Assembly (NCBI GenBank): GCA_023416335.1
Contig: JAEZHY010000126.1
Span: forward strand, 7,089-71,088
DNA: 64,000 nt
Direction: 5' to 3'
Source of the DNA: Pseudomonadota bacterium
Lineage (GTDB): Bacteria > Desulfobacterota > Syntrophobacteria > Syntrophobacterales > Syntrophobacteraceae
In this document: piece by piece, positions 17,915 to 27,822 of the stretch
How positions within the stretch are numbered: the first letter of the stretch is position 1
How the letters are laid out: every line of letters starts with the position of its first letter
Position numbers and translations under genes: made by a program
The notes under the pieces: model-generated
The model's database searches: none
Seen by the model: the letters and a program-made list of their open reading frames with translations, nothing else
What the model was told of the DNA's origin: nothing

Positions 17915-18214
17915 TCAAGAAAGCAACCACTTATGCGTTGCGGGCCTGTTCCCGGCCGGTATACGGGCCGATCGACCGGAGAAGACCCTGCCCTGACTCT
18001 CTACCCTTCCTGAACGCCTCGCCTTGTCGATTCCATCCTCCATCTCGGTAGCTGCATCAAAAATGGATCGGCCTTCTTTCCACAACCTTTTTCCCATTGC
18101 TGTTTTCAAGCAAAATTCATTCCCCAAATCCTGAACAGCGGCATCCGAAATACCGGAATCTTCAATAAAGACCGGTTGATAATTCCGAAATCCCGTGTAG
18201 TTCTTATGAGTCAT
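17915..18214 (-). CDS. possible small protein, uncertain
   Basis: 99-aa reading frame from ATG 18214, beginning MTHKNYTGFRNYQPVF. It precedes the 63-aa ORF by 17 nt in the same direction. There is no Shine-Dalgarno, no known motif, and the C-terminal third is basic and low in complexity. It may be a real leader gene of the GntR operon or chance. Confidence 0.25.
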   Translation of the reverse strand: MTHKNYTGFRNYQPVFIEDSGISDAAVQDLGNEFCLKTAMGKRLWKEGRSIFDAATEMEDGIDKARRSGRVESQGRVFSGRSARIPAGNRPATHKWLLS

Positions 18215-18913
18215 TGGAATGCAGTGTCGAAAAAGCGGGGCTGGGCCTTCAACCTGCCGCTGAAGGCAGATTCTTGACAGGAGAGCCGGTTGAACATGGA
18301 ATCGTCCGCTCGAGGACATAGATCACCCATACAGATCAAGTAGGTATTTACCTGATATATCAGATTTCAATCCATGTCAATTAAATTTTTTATTAGTTAG
18401 ATCAATATATTATGTCCATAGTGCCCCAAAGGATTAATTTTGCTTGAAGATATGGGGGGAACGGAGGAGGGCTTATATGAATCCGGAGCAAAGATTAGCT
18501 AAAGGACCTGATTAGCGGAAGCAGCTTTACAAATGTAAATTGACAAAATCAAGAATTATCCCTTTACCCTCCTTCAAAACAGGGGACCGTAAGGGTAAAT
18601 GTGAACGGTGTTCTCTCCGAAAAGTCAAATCCTGCTCTTCCAGCTTACTGCCCCGTTCCACTTTTGACTTCACCGGCGCGTTCGCTACGGTCCCGAATGA
18701 GCTCACCGGCCTCCTCGGCGGTGAAGGCTGTAGCAAAACCCGTGAAAAATTCTCGAATAGAAGGGACATATCTCGGATTGCGCGTTTTCTCGGTGGGAGA
18801 ATTACGTCGGCGGCTGGATCGAAAACACCCCGCCGACGCTCGGTGCCCCTGCCTTTTCTCAGCAGGTTCATCCCGTATTTATCGAAAAAGTGCTCCAGTA
18901 GAAACGCCGACAC
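18215..18913. other. 700-nt gap without a convincing gene
   Basis: The stretch holds overlapping open frames on both strands (about 100-130 codons at 18527-18983), but none has a ribosome-binding site or recognisable domain. Around 18340-18430 it is A+T-rich. It may be a decayed gene. Confidence 0.35.
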
Positions 18914-21900
18914 TCACTTAACTTCGATTGAACAACCGGCAACAGACGATTCAACCCCTGAGCTGTTTCTTACCTTGAAATAAACGGTCTTTGTTCCGGT
19001 ACCCGAACTCAAGGTAAAGGGAGGTGAGCCGGAGTATTCGAACCATTCCGCGTCCTCGAAGGTTGAGAGTTCGCTGGCGATGTAGTGCGTTGGGGCAGAG
19101 CCGGTTACTTTATTGTCCAGAGTAACCACTAAAGAGGTGGTGAACCGCGCGCCATTGTCGATCTTAAATGAGGTGACCGCGGATGTGGGCTCATCGGACA
19201 ACAGGAGGCTGAGCAAGGCCGTCAAATCTGTACCGGGCTTGAGTTGAATGGAATCGCTCACAACGTCCGATTCCGCTCCGGAACTGTTTTTTACTTTGAA
19301 GTAGACGGTCTTGTTCCCGACCCCCGAACTCAAGGTGAAGGAAGGGGAAGTGGAGTAAGTCTGCCATGCAGCTTTTGTAAAACTCGAGACCTCACTCGCC
19401 ATATAGTGAGTAGGGGTTCCTCCCGTTACCGTGTTGTTCAGGGTGACCTGGAGAGCTGTTGTGAATGCGGCATTTCCGTTAATACTGAATGATGTGACCG
19501 TTGGGCGGGCGGAAACGGTCGTGGAAGTTGAAGCCGAGTTGTTCGCACTGTTTGGATCGGTTGTGCTTCCGCTCACCGTAGCCGTGTTGACGATCGTTCC
19601 CGCAACTGTCGGCTTGATCGCAATCGTGGCCGCGATGCTTGCTCCGCTCGCAAGGCTTCCAATATTGCAGGTCACCGTTCCGGAAGAATTGCTGCAGCTG
19701 CCCTGGCTTGCAGAAGCCGAGACAAACGTTGCACCGGCGGGCAAAGGATCTGTAATTCTTACCCCCGTTGCCGCGCTCGGACCCGAGTTGGTGACGCTTA
19801 TGCCGTAGGTCAGGTTTGAATTGACCGTTACCGGGTCCGGGGAATCGGATATCGTGATCGACAGGTCCGCTGCGGCATTGACGGTCGTGGAAGTCGAAGC
19901 CGAGTTGTTCGCGCTGTTTGGATCGGTTGTGCTTCCGCTCACCGTGGCCGTGTTGACGACCGTTCCCGCGGCCGCCGGCTTCACCACAATAGTGGCCGTG
20001 GAACCGGCTCCGCTCCCCAGACTCCCAACAGTCCAGGTCACAGTGCCCGAAGAATAATTGGAGCTGCCTTGTCCTACGGAAGCCGAGACAAACGTTACGC
20101 CGGCGGGCAAAGTATCGACTACCGTTACACCCTCGGCCGCACCCGGACCCGAGTTGGTTACGCCGACGGTGTAGACGAAATTTGAATTGACAATGACCGG
20201 ATCCGGTGAATCCGTCAAGGTGACGGACAAATCCGCAGTGGCCGAAGAGCTGGAGATTTTGTCAATCCAGCCGCAGTCTGACCCCGCAATCTCACTGACA
20301 TCTTTCGAATAAACCCATCTAACGGTGTGACCGCCTGACGGAATATTAATTGTCTGCTGCTGCCAGTCCACGGTGCCGCTGATTCGTGAAGACCATACGC
20401 CGTCCAGGTAGACGGTGAGATAATCATAGTTCTGCTCGGAACTTACCCTCCAGTAAAAAGACAATCCGGTCGGTCCGGTTATCGTGGTCTGCAGCCACGA
20501 GGTTTGGCCGTTTCCGATCATTCCGCTTATAGCGGAGCCGCTGCCATAGTAGCGGATTGAAGTGTCATAATCCCACGGAACGTCTCCGCCGGACGTAAAG
20601 GTCAGCCCGGAGATGTCCAGGATGTTGCTCCAATCGACCGTTTCGGCGGATACTTTGCCGATGTTTACCCTGGGCTTTATGATGGACACTTTGCCGTCCG
20701 TTATTGCGTCGCCATTATCGATCAGCGTCTGTTTCACCTGAGCAGGCGTCAGGAAACTGCCGGAATCGGCTTTTGCCGAACTCTGCAAAAGGGCAGCGGC
20801 GCCGGCGGCGTATGGGCAGGCAGCAGACGTACCGCCAAATCCGCTATAGTAGTCGCTGCTCGAGTACCCGCCTGACCCCGTGATATCCGTGGTGTACACA
20901 CTGTTGGCAGGAGCAAGCAGGGAGAGGAAAGATGCCGTATTGGAATAAGAGGCGACCTTGTCGGCGGCTGTGCTGTCGTCGGCATAATAACCCGTCGTGC
21001 AGCCGGTAGTTGAATATTTGGAAGCACACGACCGGGCATTTACGCAGGGATAGTAATCTCCAAAGGCCGAATCGTAGACGGCCCCAACGGAAATGACATT
21101 TGAAAGACACGCCGGAGATGAGAGCGAATCGCAATAACCATCGTTCCCGGAAGAAACAAAGACAGTGATACCTGCTGCTGCGGCATTGGAGGCGGCCTGG
21201 GCAAGCGACGTTGAGGAACCGTCACAGGTGCTGTAATAGCGTCCCCCTCCAAAACTCGTGCTGATGATCATGATGGGGTTGCCCGGGTTGTCATTCTGGT
21301 GGGTGACGCACCAGTCCCACGCCGCAGCTATCGATGAAGTGTAAGCACTTCCGCTATCTCCGGAGGTGATCTTCAGGGCATAAAGCCTGGCCCCGGGAGC
21401 AACTCCTCCGATGTAATCGTGAAGAATCCCAACATCCCCTGCCGCTATCCCGGCGCAATTCGTACCGTGCGCTTCACCGGACGTGAGGGACGGCCTGGGA
21501 TCGGAATCATTGTCCCCAAAATCGTAGCCGCCGATGACTTTGCTGTTGGGAAAACCTCCTCCGCCCAGACGGGGATGGCTGGAGTCGATTCCGGTATCCA
21601 CGATGGCAATCGACAGGCCCGAGCCGTCGTGATGACGCCTGGAATTGCCTGCTTTCATCAGAGGGATGCCCTGGGCAAGATGAGGATAGACCAATGTGTC
21701 TTCCTCGATGGACAGGACCTTGGGGTTGTTTGCCAGATTCTGAAGGCCTTGCGGGGTAACCTCCGCGGAAAAGCCAAAGATATGGGAAAACTTATGCCTG
21801 ACACGAACGTGCGCGGGATCGAGCGGCCCCAAGACTTCCCCCTGGAGGGTTTCGACTTCCTTCCGGAGTTCTTTTCTTGCATCGGGTCGCTTGATCAGTT

Positions 21901-22198
21901 CACTAGTGTATGCCGTGGCCCTGTCAGCGGGACTGCTTTTTTGATCCAAGACGCCTCCACCGAACTCAAGTACGGATGCCGGAGGAACCAGGACGATTAT
22001 TATCGGAGTGGTCTCCTTTCCTTCCTTGAAATCCCGCAGGGCCGATTCGGGCGAGCGAATTTTCGGGTTATTGACCAGAGCCTCCAGAGCGGCTTCGGAA
22101 CCGGGCTGGGCCAGGGTGAGGCCGCCGAATGAAAATAGCGCAAGCGCGACAATGACGAGTGTTCCGACGACTTTGGGAGACAGATTTACAGACGGCAA
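18914..22198 (-). CDS. secreted S8 (subtilisin-like) serine protease with DUF11 and C-terminal repeats
   Basis: 1094 aa. Signal peptide (about 1-30), a propeptide-like inhibitor region (about 60-175), then the subtilase domain with Asp201 in AIVDTGID, His244 in EAHGTNCAGIAAG and Ser458 in GFGGTSAACPYAAG. The catalytic triad is complete. After a jelly-roll-like segment there are two DUF11 repeats (each starting ADLS, with SPDPV and NTATVSGSTTDPNSANNSAS) and two further ~90-residue repeats (TVYFKVKNSSG). It probably acts outside the cell. The start is TTG with AAGGA about 10 nt upstream. A GntR-type regulator lies downstream, but no regulatory link is visible. Confidence 0.9.
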   Translation of the reverse strand: MPSVNLSPKVVGTLVIVALALFSFGGLTLAQPGSEAALEALVNNPKIRSPESALRDFKEGKETTPIIIVLVPPASVLEFGGGVLDQKSSPADRATAYTSELIKRPDARKELRKEVETLQGEVLGPLDPAHVRVRHKFSHIFGFSAEVTPQGLQNLANNPKVLSIEEDTLVYPHLAQGIPLMKAGNSRRHHDGSGLSIAIVDTGIDSSHPRLGGGGFPNSKVIGGYDFGDNDSDPRPSLTSGEAHGTNCAGIAAGDVGILHDYIGGVAPGARLYALKITSGDSGSAYTSSIAAAWDWCVTHQNDNPGNPIMIISTSFGGGRYYSTCDGSSTSLAQAASNAAAAGITVFVSSGNDGYCDSLSSPACLSNVISVGAVYDSAFGDYYPCVNARSCASKYSTTGCTTGYYADDSTAADKVASYSNTASFLSLLAPANSVYTTDITGSGGYSSSDYYSGFGGTSAACPYAAGAAALLQSSAKADSGSFLTPAQVKQTLIDNGDAITDGKVSIIKPRVNIGKVSAETVDWSNILDISGLTFTSGGDVPWDYDTSIRYYGSGSAISGMIGNGQTSWLQTTITGPTGLSFYWRVSSEQNYDYLTVYLDGVWSSRISGTVDWQQQTINIPSGGHTVRWVYSKDVSEIAGSDCGWIDKISSSSATADLSVTLTDSPDPVIVNSNFVYTVGVTNSGPGAAEGVTVVDTLPAGVTFVSASVGQGSSNYSSGTVTWTVGSLGSGAGSTATIVVKPAAAGTVVNTATVSGSTTDPNSANNSASTSTTVNAAADLSITISDSPDPVTVNSNLTYGISVTNSGPSAATGVRITDPLPAGATFVSASASQGSCSNSSGTVTCNIGSLASGASIAATIAIKPTVAGTIVNTATVSGSTTDPNSANNSASTSTTVSARPTVTSFSINGNAAFTTALQVTLNNTVTGGTPTHYMASEVSSFTKAAWQTYSTSPSFTLSSGVGNKTVYFKVKNSSGAESDVVSDSIQLKPGTDLTALLSLLLSDEPTSAVTSFKIDNGARFTTSLVVTLDNKVTGSAPTHYIASELSTFEDAEWFEYSGSPPFTLSSGTGTKTVYFKVRNSSGVESSVAGCSIEVK

Positions 22199-22899
22199 CT
22201 CGCATTTCCTTTTTCTGCGTTCCGAATCATACCGGCGAAGTACATCGGATTAACTGATATCCGGTGGATATGTATTATATCTTTCGCAATTTGCTCCTCA
22301 GACTCTAAGACATTCAACTCTCGGTCAATGGTTTCCTGCATTAAGATACCCTAACGGAAACTATCTATCCGCCAACTCATAAATGGTCGCAACCTGGTAC
22401 AAAAGTCACAAATCGGCATACTCATGTTTTGCTGATTTTAATACAGGAGTGGATATGCTCCAAAGGGAAATAATTGGAAAACGTATATCTGAAAATTGAA
22501 CGAGGAGCTTCAACCAATAAGAATTGGCTCCATCCGCCAACGCTTGATCGGGTATACGTGTTTACGTATGCAGGGATTGACCTGCAATTTCAAAGGAATG
22601 GATTCGTTGAGGCGCAGTTTCCGACGCGCCCCCAGGTGAATACTCTATTTCGAATCGGAAGACGGATTTAGAGCGGGCAGCCCGTCCTCCGCCCGGGAAA
22701 AGAGGGATTGAACCGGTTTACCCGATGATGGAGTGGAAATGGATGCCGATCGATGCCCCGGAGCGCAAGTCTTGACCTGACCGGCATAAGGGAACGGTCG
22801 AAATATTGAGGATCTTCTCGATCGTTCGGGGCCTTTCGGCCGTTTGCGTTCGGGCTCGCAAATCAGCCATGCCTTACGTTCCACAGCAATGCTGACGAT
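22199..22899. other. 700-nt intergenic gap
   Basis: Between the start of the protease gene and the 3' end of the next minus-strand gene. It must carry the protease promoter. A 65-codon frame at 22474 has no support. I see nothing else. Confidence 0.35.
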
Positions 22900-23388
22900 C
22901 TATCTTCGTATCTTTCTGTAGAAATCGAGGACTTTCCAGGTATACGGCCCTGTTTGCGGGCTGTTGTATCGATCGGGATCGCCGGTCATCCACCAGGATG
23001 CGGCACGTCGTACAGCAATGGATTCATCCTTGCCGGCGGCATACTGCTCCCGCAGTATCTTACCCATAACACAGGCCAGGATCTCACGAGCCGCTTGAGT
23101 GTTCGCTTCAAATTCCGCCGGCTCCATTTCCTTTCCCGTACAGCGCCTGGACCACCTGATAATGTTTTCCCACTTTATCTTCCAGTCACTGTAGAGCCCG
23201 TCATTGGGATTTCCGGTATTCGGGGCAGCCAACCGGAGCGCTTCAACAAATGCATCGACTTGCGGTTCGCTGGTCTGAGCACGCGCAGACAACGTCCCGA
23301 ACGAACTCACGGCGAAAACGATCGCAATGGCGAAGAACCGCATATTTATTCTGATGAGTACAGGGACTGAAAAAACTCCATTTTTCAT
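22900..23388 (-). CDS. small secreted hypothetical protein
   Basis: 162 aa. An N-terminal hydrophobic signal sequence (MRFFAIAIVFAVSSFGTLSARA, after a short extension) is followed by a roughly 125-residue hydrophilic domain with two cysteines (SRRCTGKE, EILACVMGK), ending in YTWKVLDFYRKIRR. The start at 23388 is backed by AAGGAG 7 nt upstream. Function not recognised. It lies 80 nt downstream of an L,D-transpeptidase gene in the same direction, so a periplasmic envelope role is possible but unproven. Confidence 0.7.
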   Translation of the reverse strand: MKNGVFSVPVLIRINMRFFAIAIVFAVSSFGTLSARAQTSEPQVDAFVEALRLAAPNTGNPNDGLYSDWKIKWENIIRWSRRCTGKEMEPAEFEANTQAAREILACVMGKILREQYAAGKDESIAVRRAASWWMTGDPDRYNSPQTGPYTWKVLDFYRKIRR

Positions 23389-23465
23389 CTAAATACTCCT
23401 TTTCAAGTATTGCACGCCGCCAAGCCTGTTGCCAAATGATAAGGCAAAAGCGGAAAACAGGTAAA

Positions 23466-24239
23466 TCAACTCCTGCGCTTCGTTGTCCGTTTTGAATCCC
23501 CAAGGGCCGGATACTTACCGCCCGTGTGGATATAAACCAGGCTGCCGCCCTTTATACGGTTGATCACGGATTCCGCATCTTTGGCGGGAACGGCCGGACA
23601 CCCCCAGCTCCGCCCCAGGCGGCCCCCATTGAGCATCACCGAACGCATGCTGACGTAGTTGGCCCCATGTATCACAATTCCACGTCTGAGCGCGTTGTCG
23701 TTGACCCCTTTTTCCAGTCCATGCAACTGCAGCGCGATTCCGTGTTTTCCGGAATACTTTCGGCCCGTAACGAAGAACCCGCGGCAGCTCTGGAGGGAAC
23801 TGGGGCGGTTTGAAAAAGAGGTCGCATAAGCCCAGCCCGAATTCTTGCCGTGCGAGACGAGGAACTTCTCCACCCTGCCGGTCTTCATGTTTATCAGGTA
23901 CATTCTCTTAAAATTGGAGGGTTTGCTGTAATCGATAATGGTCAGGTAACGCGTGTTTGTGATTACCTGCCGGTATGTCCGCAAGTGGGCTAAAATACAA
24001 GAGATCGCATCATTGCCTCCGGCAGCGCGATGGCGCGAACTTTTCCCGTGGACAGGAGGCTTTCCAGGTTTGTTTTTTGAGAAATGGTGTGCGCAATAAG
24101 CCTGCCACGGAAGCAGCACCAGGGTAAGGCCGATAACTCCGGCCAGAAGAAATCGACGATCGATCGGATGGATCAAATAAGAGTTTCCAACCGCACTGGA
24201 GGGCTTATGTTTCTGTCTTGACAAATAAAAAGCAATCAT
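23466..24239 (-). CDS. murein L,D-transpeptidase catalytic domain protein (YkuD_2 type)
   Basis: 257 aa. An uncleaved or cleaved N-terminal hydrophobic segment (about 28-50, RRFLLAGVIGLTLVLLPW) exports the protein. The catalytic part contains FFVTGRKYSGKHGIALQLHG, the histidine region RRGIVIHGANYVS and the nucleophile motif GRSWGCPAVP. This family cross-links peptidoglycan or anchors proteins through a cysteine. GGGGA lies upstream of the ATG. Another, classic YkuD enzyme is encoded at 27823-28683. Confidence 0.85.
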   Translation of the reverse strand: MIAFYLSRQKHKPSSAVGNSYLIHPIDRRFLLAGVIGLTLVLLPWQAYCAHHFSKNKPGKPPVHGKSSRHRAAGGNDAISCILAHLRTYRQVITNTRYLTIIDYSKPSNFKRMYLINMKTGRVEKFLVSHGKNSGWAYATSFSNRPSSLQSCRGFFVTGRKYSGKHGIALQLHGLEKGVNDNALRRGIVIHGANYVSMRSVMLNGGRLGRSWGCPAVPAKDAESVINRIKGGSLVYIHTGGKYPALGDSKRTTKRRS

Positions 24240-24629
24240 GAGAGTCCCCGTTAAATCGAGCCTGGCGGCCCCTTTTTACCGGGGGGACTTTACAATACGC
24301 GAATCCGGTTCGCAACATCTACGTTGATTCAGCTAACCCGGGCCTGGATTAATGGGTTATACAATTATCCCCAACAGCCGATATATAGCGGCAAAACAAT
24401 AGCTTACACATGCCGGGCGTATAATGAGAGATAGCGTCCGGGAAGGATATACGATGCGATGCCCTCCGCTGATTACTCCGGGAAAGGGGCGGCAACAAAC
24501 CGGGGTATGGGGGGAAATCAGCCATGTTCAGGGCTGCATGCATTGGGGTTGCAATCCTTTTTGCAGGCACGTTCCCTGGCTCATTTTCTGACAGAAGGAA
24601 TCAGGGTAAGACCGTGACACTCCGGCAAA
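24240..24629. other. 390-nt intergenic gap
   Basis: Separates the YkuD_2 gene from the 3' end of the chemoreceptor gene. I see no gene, tRNA or repeat. The promoter for 23466-24239 must lie in its left part. Confidence 0.3.
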
Positions 24630-26135
24630 TTACCTTACGACCTGTTCCGGCCGGGAATTGTTGTGGCGGATTCCGATCTCCTCCTTTTCCAACCCGGTGC
24701 GGTCTACTCCGTCGATCAGTTCGATCAGCCTTCCTAAATACCCTATCATGTGCTCGGCCTGGTCACTCATGTGCCCGGAGGACGATGCCGCCTTTTCCGC
24801 ATTGTTTGCATTTTCCTGTACAACCTTATCGATCTGCCCAACTGCCTGACTGACCTGCTCGATCCCCTGCGCCTGCTCGTGTGATGCCGACGAGATTTCC
24901 CTTACGATCTCACCTGCCTTCGCGATGCTCGACGACACTTCCGTAAATTCTTGTGTCACGCTGGTTGCCAGATCGGCTCCGGCCTGAATCGTCCTCACAT
25001 TGCCGTCTATCAGTCCGGCGGTGTTCCTGGCAGCTTCGGTGGCGCGCATGGCGAGGTTTCTTACCTCGTCGGCAACTACCGCGAACCCGGCACCTGCTTC
25101 TCCGGCCCTGGCCGCCTCAACCGCCGCATTGAGCGCAAGCAGGTTTGTCTGAAATGCGATTTCGTCGATAGTCTTGATGATCTTTTGAGTTTCCTCGCTT
25201 GCACTGGAAATCTCCTTCATCGATCGCATGAGTCGGTTCATGGACTCCTTTGCCCCGGTCGCGGCCTGCTCGACTCCGCTCATCAGTCGGTCGGCCTGAG
25301 ATGCGTTTTCCGCGTTCTGCCTGGTCATGGCAGACATCTGTTCAAGCGATGCGCCTGCTTCCTCTATTGCCGAGGCCTGACTCGATGTGCCTCCTGCTAT
25401 CTGTTGACTCAGCGAGGCCGCCTCACCGGATATTCCCGACACGCTCTGCGCGGTTTCGCTCAACCCCTCGATCACCTGATGAATCGGCCGGGTGACAAGC
25501 CTTCTTATCATGAAAATAAGGCCCAGGAGTATCAGCACGCTCCCCAGGGCTCCAATCACCAAATTCTTGTTCCGTAGCGCGAACAAAGCATTGAACATGG
25601 TCTCGCTGTTCTGCTCCACCAGTACCCCGCCCAATACGGCGCGGCTGGCTCCATGACAGTGATGACATCGCTTTTCGTTCACGAGAGGCTGCAGCAGGCT
25701 GAGGTAGTGCGCGCCGGCTTTTACCTCATCAAAACCGGCCTTGGGCTTTTGACCGGTTGTCAGGAGTTGATCGAGGGCTTCCGCGAGCCGGGACGAACTC
25801 ACGCCGGCTGAAATGTCTTTCCCGGCCGATTTCTCTTCAGATGCGTAAGTAATCAATTTATCGAAACCGAATACATAGACTCTGATCTTATTGTTGTTCT
25901 TCCCGAATTCCGCCATCTGCTGCTTGATCGTTTCACTGTCCCCGATAGCCATGGGGTAAAGAATGCTGCTGTAAACCGTGTCCGCGAGGATGCCGGTGGA
26001 GGTCTCGAACTGGTTTTTCATTTCCTTCTGCTGGTAAAAGAAGTCGATGCATATGATGGAAGCGAGCACGACCAAAACCAGAACGGCAACTCCCAGAATG
26101 ATTTTTATCTGAAGACTCGCATTCAGCCTGTTCAT
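24630..26135 (-). CDS. methyl-accepting chemotaxis protein with a haem c motif in its sensor domain
   Basis: 501 aa. TM1 at about 10-32, periplasmic domain about 35-185, TM2 about 188-208, a HAMP-like linker, then the signalling helices with the hairpin [40 protein letters not shown]. The sensor domain holds a CHHCH (157-161), a haem c attachment motif, as in Tll0287-like/DUF3365 sensors, so it probably senses redox state or gas ligands. The ATG overlaps the stop of the tetrahaem cytochrome gene by one base, suggesting a functional pair. An in-frame upstream extension lies inside the cytochrome gene and is rejected. No pentapeptide tether is visible at the C-terminus. Confidence 0.92.
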   Translation of the reverse strand: MNRLNASLQIKIILGVAVLVLVVLASIICIDFFYQQKEMKNQFETSTGILADTVYSSILYPMAIGDSETIKQQMAEFGKNNNKIRVYVFGFDKLITYASEEKSAGKDISAGVSSSRLAEALDQLLTTGQKPKAGFDEVKAGAHYLSLLQPLVNEKRCHHCHGASRAVLGGVLVEQNSETMFNALFALRNKNLVIGALGSVLILLGLIFMIRRLVTRPIHQVIEGLSETAQSVSGISGEAASLSQQIAGGTSSQASAIEEAGASLEQMSAMTRQNAENASQADRLMSGVEQAATGAKESMNRLMRSMKEISSASEETQKIIKTIDEIAFQTNLLALNAAVEAARAGEAGAGFAVVADEVRNLAMRATEAARNTAGLIDGNVRTIQAGADLATSVTQEFTEVSSSIAKAGEIVREISSASHEQAQGIEQVSQAVGQIDKVVQENANNAEKAASSSGHMSDQAEHMIGYLGRLIELIDGVDRTGLEKEEIGIRHNNSRPEQVVR

Positions 26136-26626
26136 CAGTGTGCTCCCCCATAAACAAGAGGTTTGTATTTGAAGGCGTTGATACGTTCGGAGTTGTGGCA
26201 CGCTTCGCAGTCCTTCGCGGTGAGCTTCCCTTTTATATCCTTCGGATCTCCCGTCTCGGCATGCATGCTCCCCGGGCCATGGCACACCTCGCACCCGGCA
26301 TCCTTGAGGTTTGGAGTTTCCTGTTCCGAACGGAACCCGCCCCCTTTCCCGTAGCCGGTGGTATGGCATTCATAGCACTTCCGTAATTCCTCATCGGTGA
26401 GACCCTTCCTGAGTGCGGTTATGCTCTTGAACGAATGGGCCTTCTTGTTGAATTTACGAAAGCTGTCGTATTCGCCTAAATGACAATCCTTGCAGGATTC
26501 TGAACCGACGTAGTGCCTTGGGTCCTCGCAACGCGCCGTTCCTGCGATCGGCCTCCAGGAAGAAAGGAAAACGAGGAGGACTGAACAAATCGACAAAGCG
26601 AAGATCTTCGATTTTTTCATGGCCAT
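26135..26626 (-). CDS. periplasmic tetrahaem cytochrome c (c554-like)
   Basis: 163 aa. Signal peptide (about 1-30) followed by four CxxCH motifs: CKDCH (45-49), CYECH (84-88), CEVCH (112-116) and CEACH (140-144), with the '[11 protein letters not shown]' context of cytochrome c554-like electron carriers. A GGGAG lies 5 nt before the start. It is coupled to the haem-motif chemoreceptor by a one-base overlap (TGATG). It may supply electrons to that receptor, or the pair may serve one respiratory branch. Confidence 0.92.
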   Translation of the reverse strand: MAMKKSKIFALSICSVLLVFLSSWRPIAGTARCEDPRHYVGSESCKDCHLGEYDSFRKFNKKAHSFKSITALRKGLTDEELRKCYECHTTGYGKGGGFRSEQETPNLKDAGCEVCHGPGSMHAETGDPKDIKGKLTAKDCEACHNSERINAFKYKPLVYGGAH

Positions 26627-27019
26627 GTACTCCCTGACGAAGCGTTCCTTTCATTTGAATCGAATGTGCATGTTCATTGATAACCAATATCAGGAAACGC
26701 TCTACTTAAATAGGAAACTCACGGACTTAACTATTGCCGCTGATTTATATATTCGTCCGGCCGCTCATTTTACATTAGGAATTTGTGATAAAAAGTATTT
26801 GTAAAATTCAACTTTTCACGACCTTCTTCTTTCCAATGCAGAATTGCTCACCTGCACACTCCGAGAGGGCATATCCTGGCCCGCTCCTTTCTGGTGAAAT
26901 GGCAACTTTCTTCCTTTTCGAAGAAGAGTTAAACTCATTGCCGCTTTTTTTGTGTATGGGAGCGAAAGGCCGAACAGTTCGATGCATGTTGACGACGGAG
27001 GACATCCAATACATCCATT
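26627..27019. other. 390-nt divergent intergenic region
   Basis: Lies between the divergently transcribed cytochrome and TauE/SafE genes and should carry both promoters. It is A+T-rich around 26690-26820. A frame at 26785-27210 overlaps the permease and is not supported. Confidence 0.35.
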
Positions 27020-27778
27020 ATGATTATAATCGCTGCGATGATTTTCCTGGGGCTGGTGTTGGGCTTTGTTGGCGGAGGAGGCGCGGGTCTGGTACTTGCC
27101 GTGCTGACGGGGATTTTTGGAATACCTATTCACACAGCCCTTGGCACGTCCCTGGGTGCTATGCTTTTTACCACGAGTTCGGGCGTTGTAAGCCATTTCA
27201 GGGAACATAATCTGGCGGTGAAAGAAGGGGTCGTGGTTGGCGTCTTCGGAGCGATAGGTGCTTACGGCGGAGTCTGGATAGCGTCGCTTATTCCTCCGCG
27301 AGAGATGACATACCTGACGGCGGGCGCTTTATATCTATCAGCGCTCCTGATTTTGCTTCGAATTTTTTTCCCTCTAAAATGGTCTTTGCACGGTCAGGGC
27401 TTAGGGATGGAGAACAAGGCAAGGTTTTGGGCCGTCTCAGGAGGAGTGGGGCTTTCTTGCGGTCTGTTGTCGGGGACTTTCGGCATAGGCGCCGCCCCTT
27501 TCATTCAGTTGGGGTTGATGGCAGGATTCAGCCTTTCTTTAGCGCAGATTGCCGGCACAACGATGCTCGTCATTCTCCCGATAGCTCTTTCCGGAGGGGC
27601 GGGATATCTGGCCGCCGGTTATCTCGATCCGATGCTGTTTGCCGAGGTGGTTTCAGGTTTGATGGTTGGAGCGTTCATAGGCGCAAAATTTACCAGGAGA
27701 CTTCATCCGTCTATCCTCAAAACAGCTTTCGTGGCAATGCCTGTATTCTCCGGGACCCTCCTTTTATTCGGGGCCTGA
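27020..27778 (+). CDS. TauE/SafE-family membrane permease
   Basis: 252 aa, about eight hydrophobic segments, with the duplicated glycine-rich motifs of the family (GLVLGFVGGGGAGLVLAVL and GLLSGTFGIGAAPFIQLGLM). These inner-membrane proteins export sulfite, sulfoacetate or similar organosulfur anions; the substrate cannot be told. The Shine-Dalgarno is poor (GGAGGA about 16 nt upstream). It stands alone and converges with an L,D-transpeptidase gene. Confidence 0.85.
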   Translation: MIIIAAMIFLGLVLGFVGGGGAGLVLAVLTGIFGIPIHTALGTSLGAMLFTTSSGVVSHFREHNLAVKEGVVVGVFGAIGAYGGVWIASLIPPREMTYLTAGALYLSALLILLRIFFPLKWSLHGQGLGMENKARFWAVSGGVGLSCGLLSGTFGIGAAPFIQLGLMAGFSLSLAQIAGTTMLVILPIALSGGAGYLAAGYLDPMLFAEVVSGLMVGAFIGAKFTRRLHPSILKTAFVAMPVFSGTLLLFGA

Positions 27779-27822
27779 GGTTCATTGATGAAGGGCGCCG
27801 GCCTGAAGCGGAGAGTCCCGGA

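Noticed and set aside
18527..18983. Overlapping frames of about 100-150 codons on both strands
   Set aside because: No ribosome-binding site and no recognisable domain; could be a decayed gene, but I cannot support it.
22474..22671. 65-codon plus-strand frame
   Set aside because: No ribosome-binding site or conserved-looking sequence.
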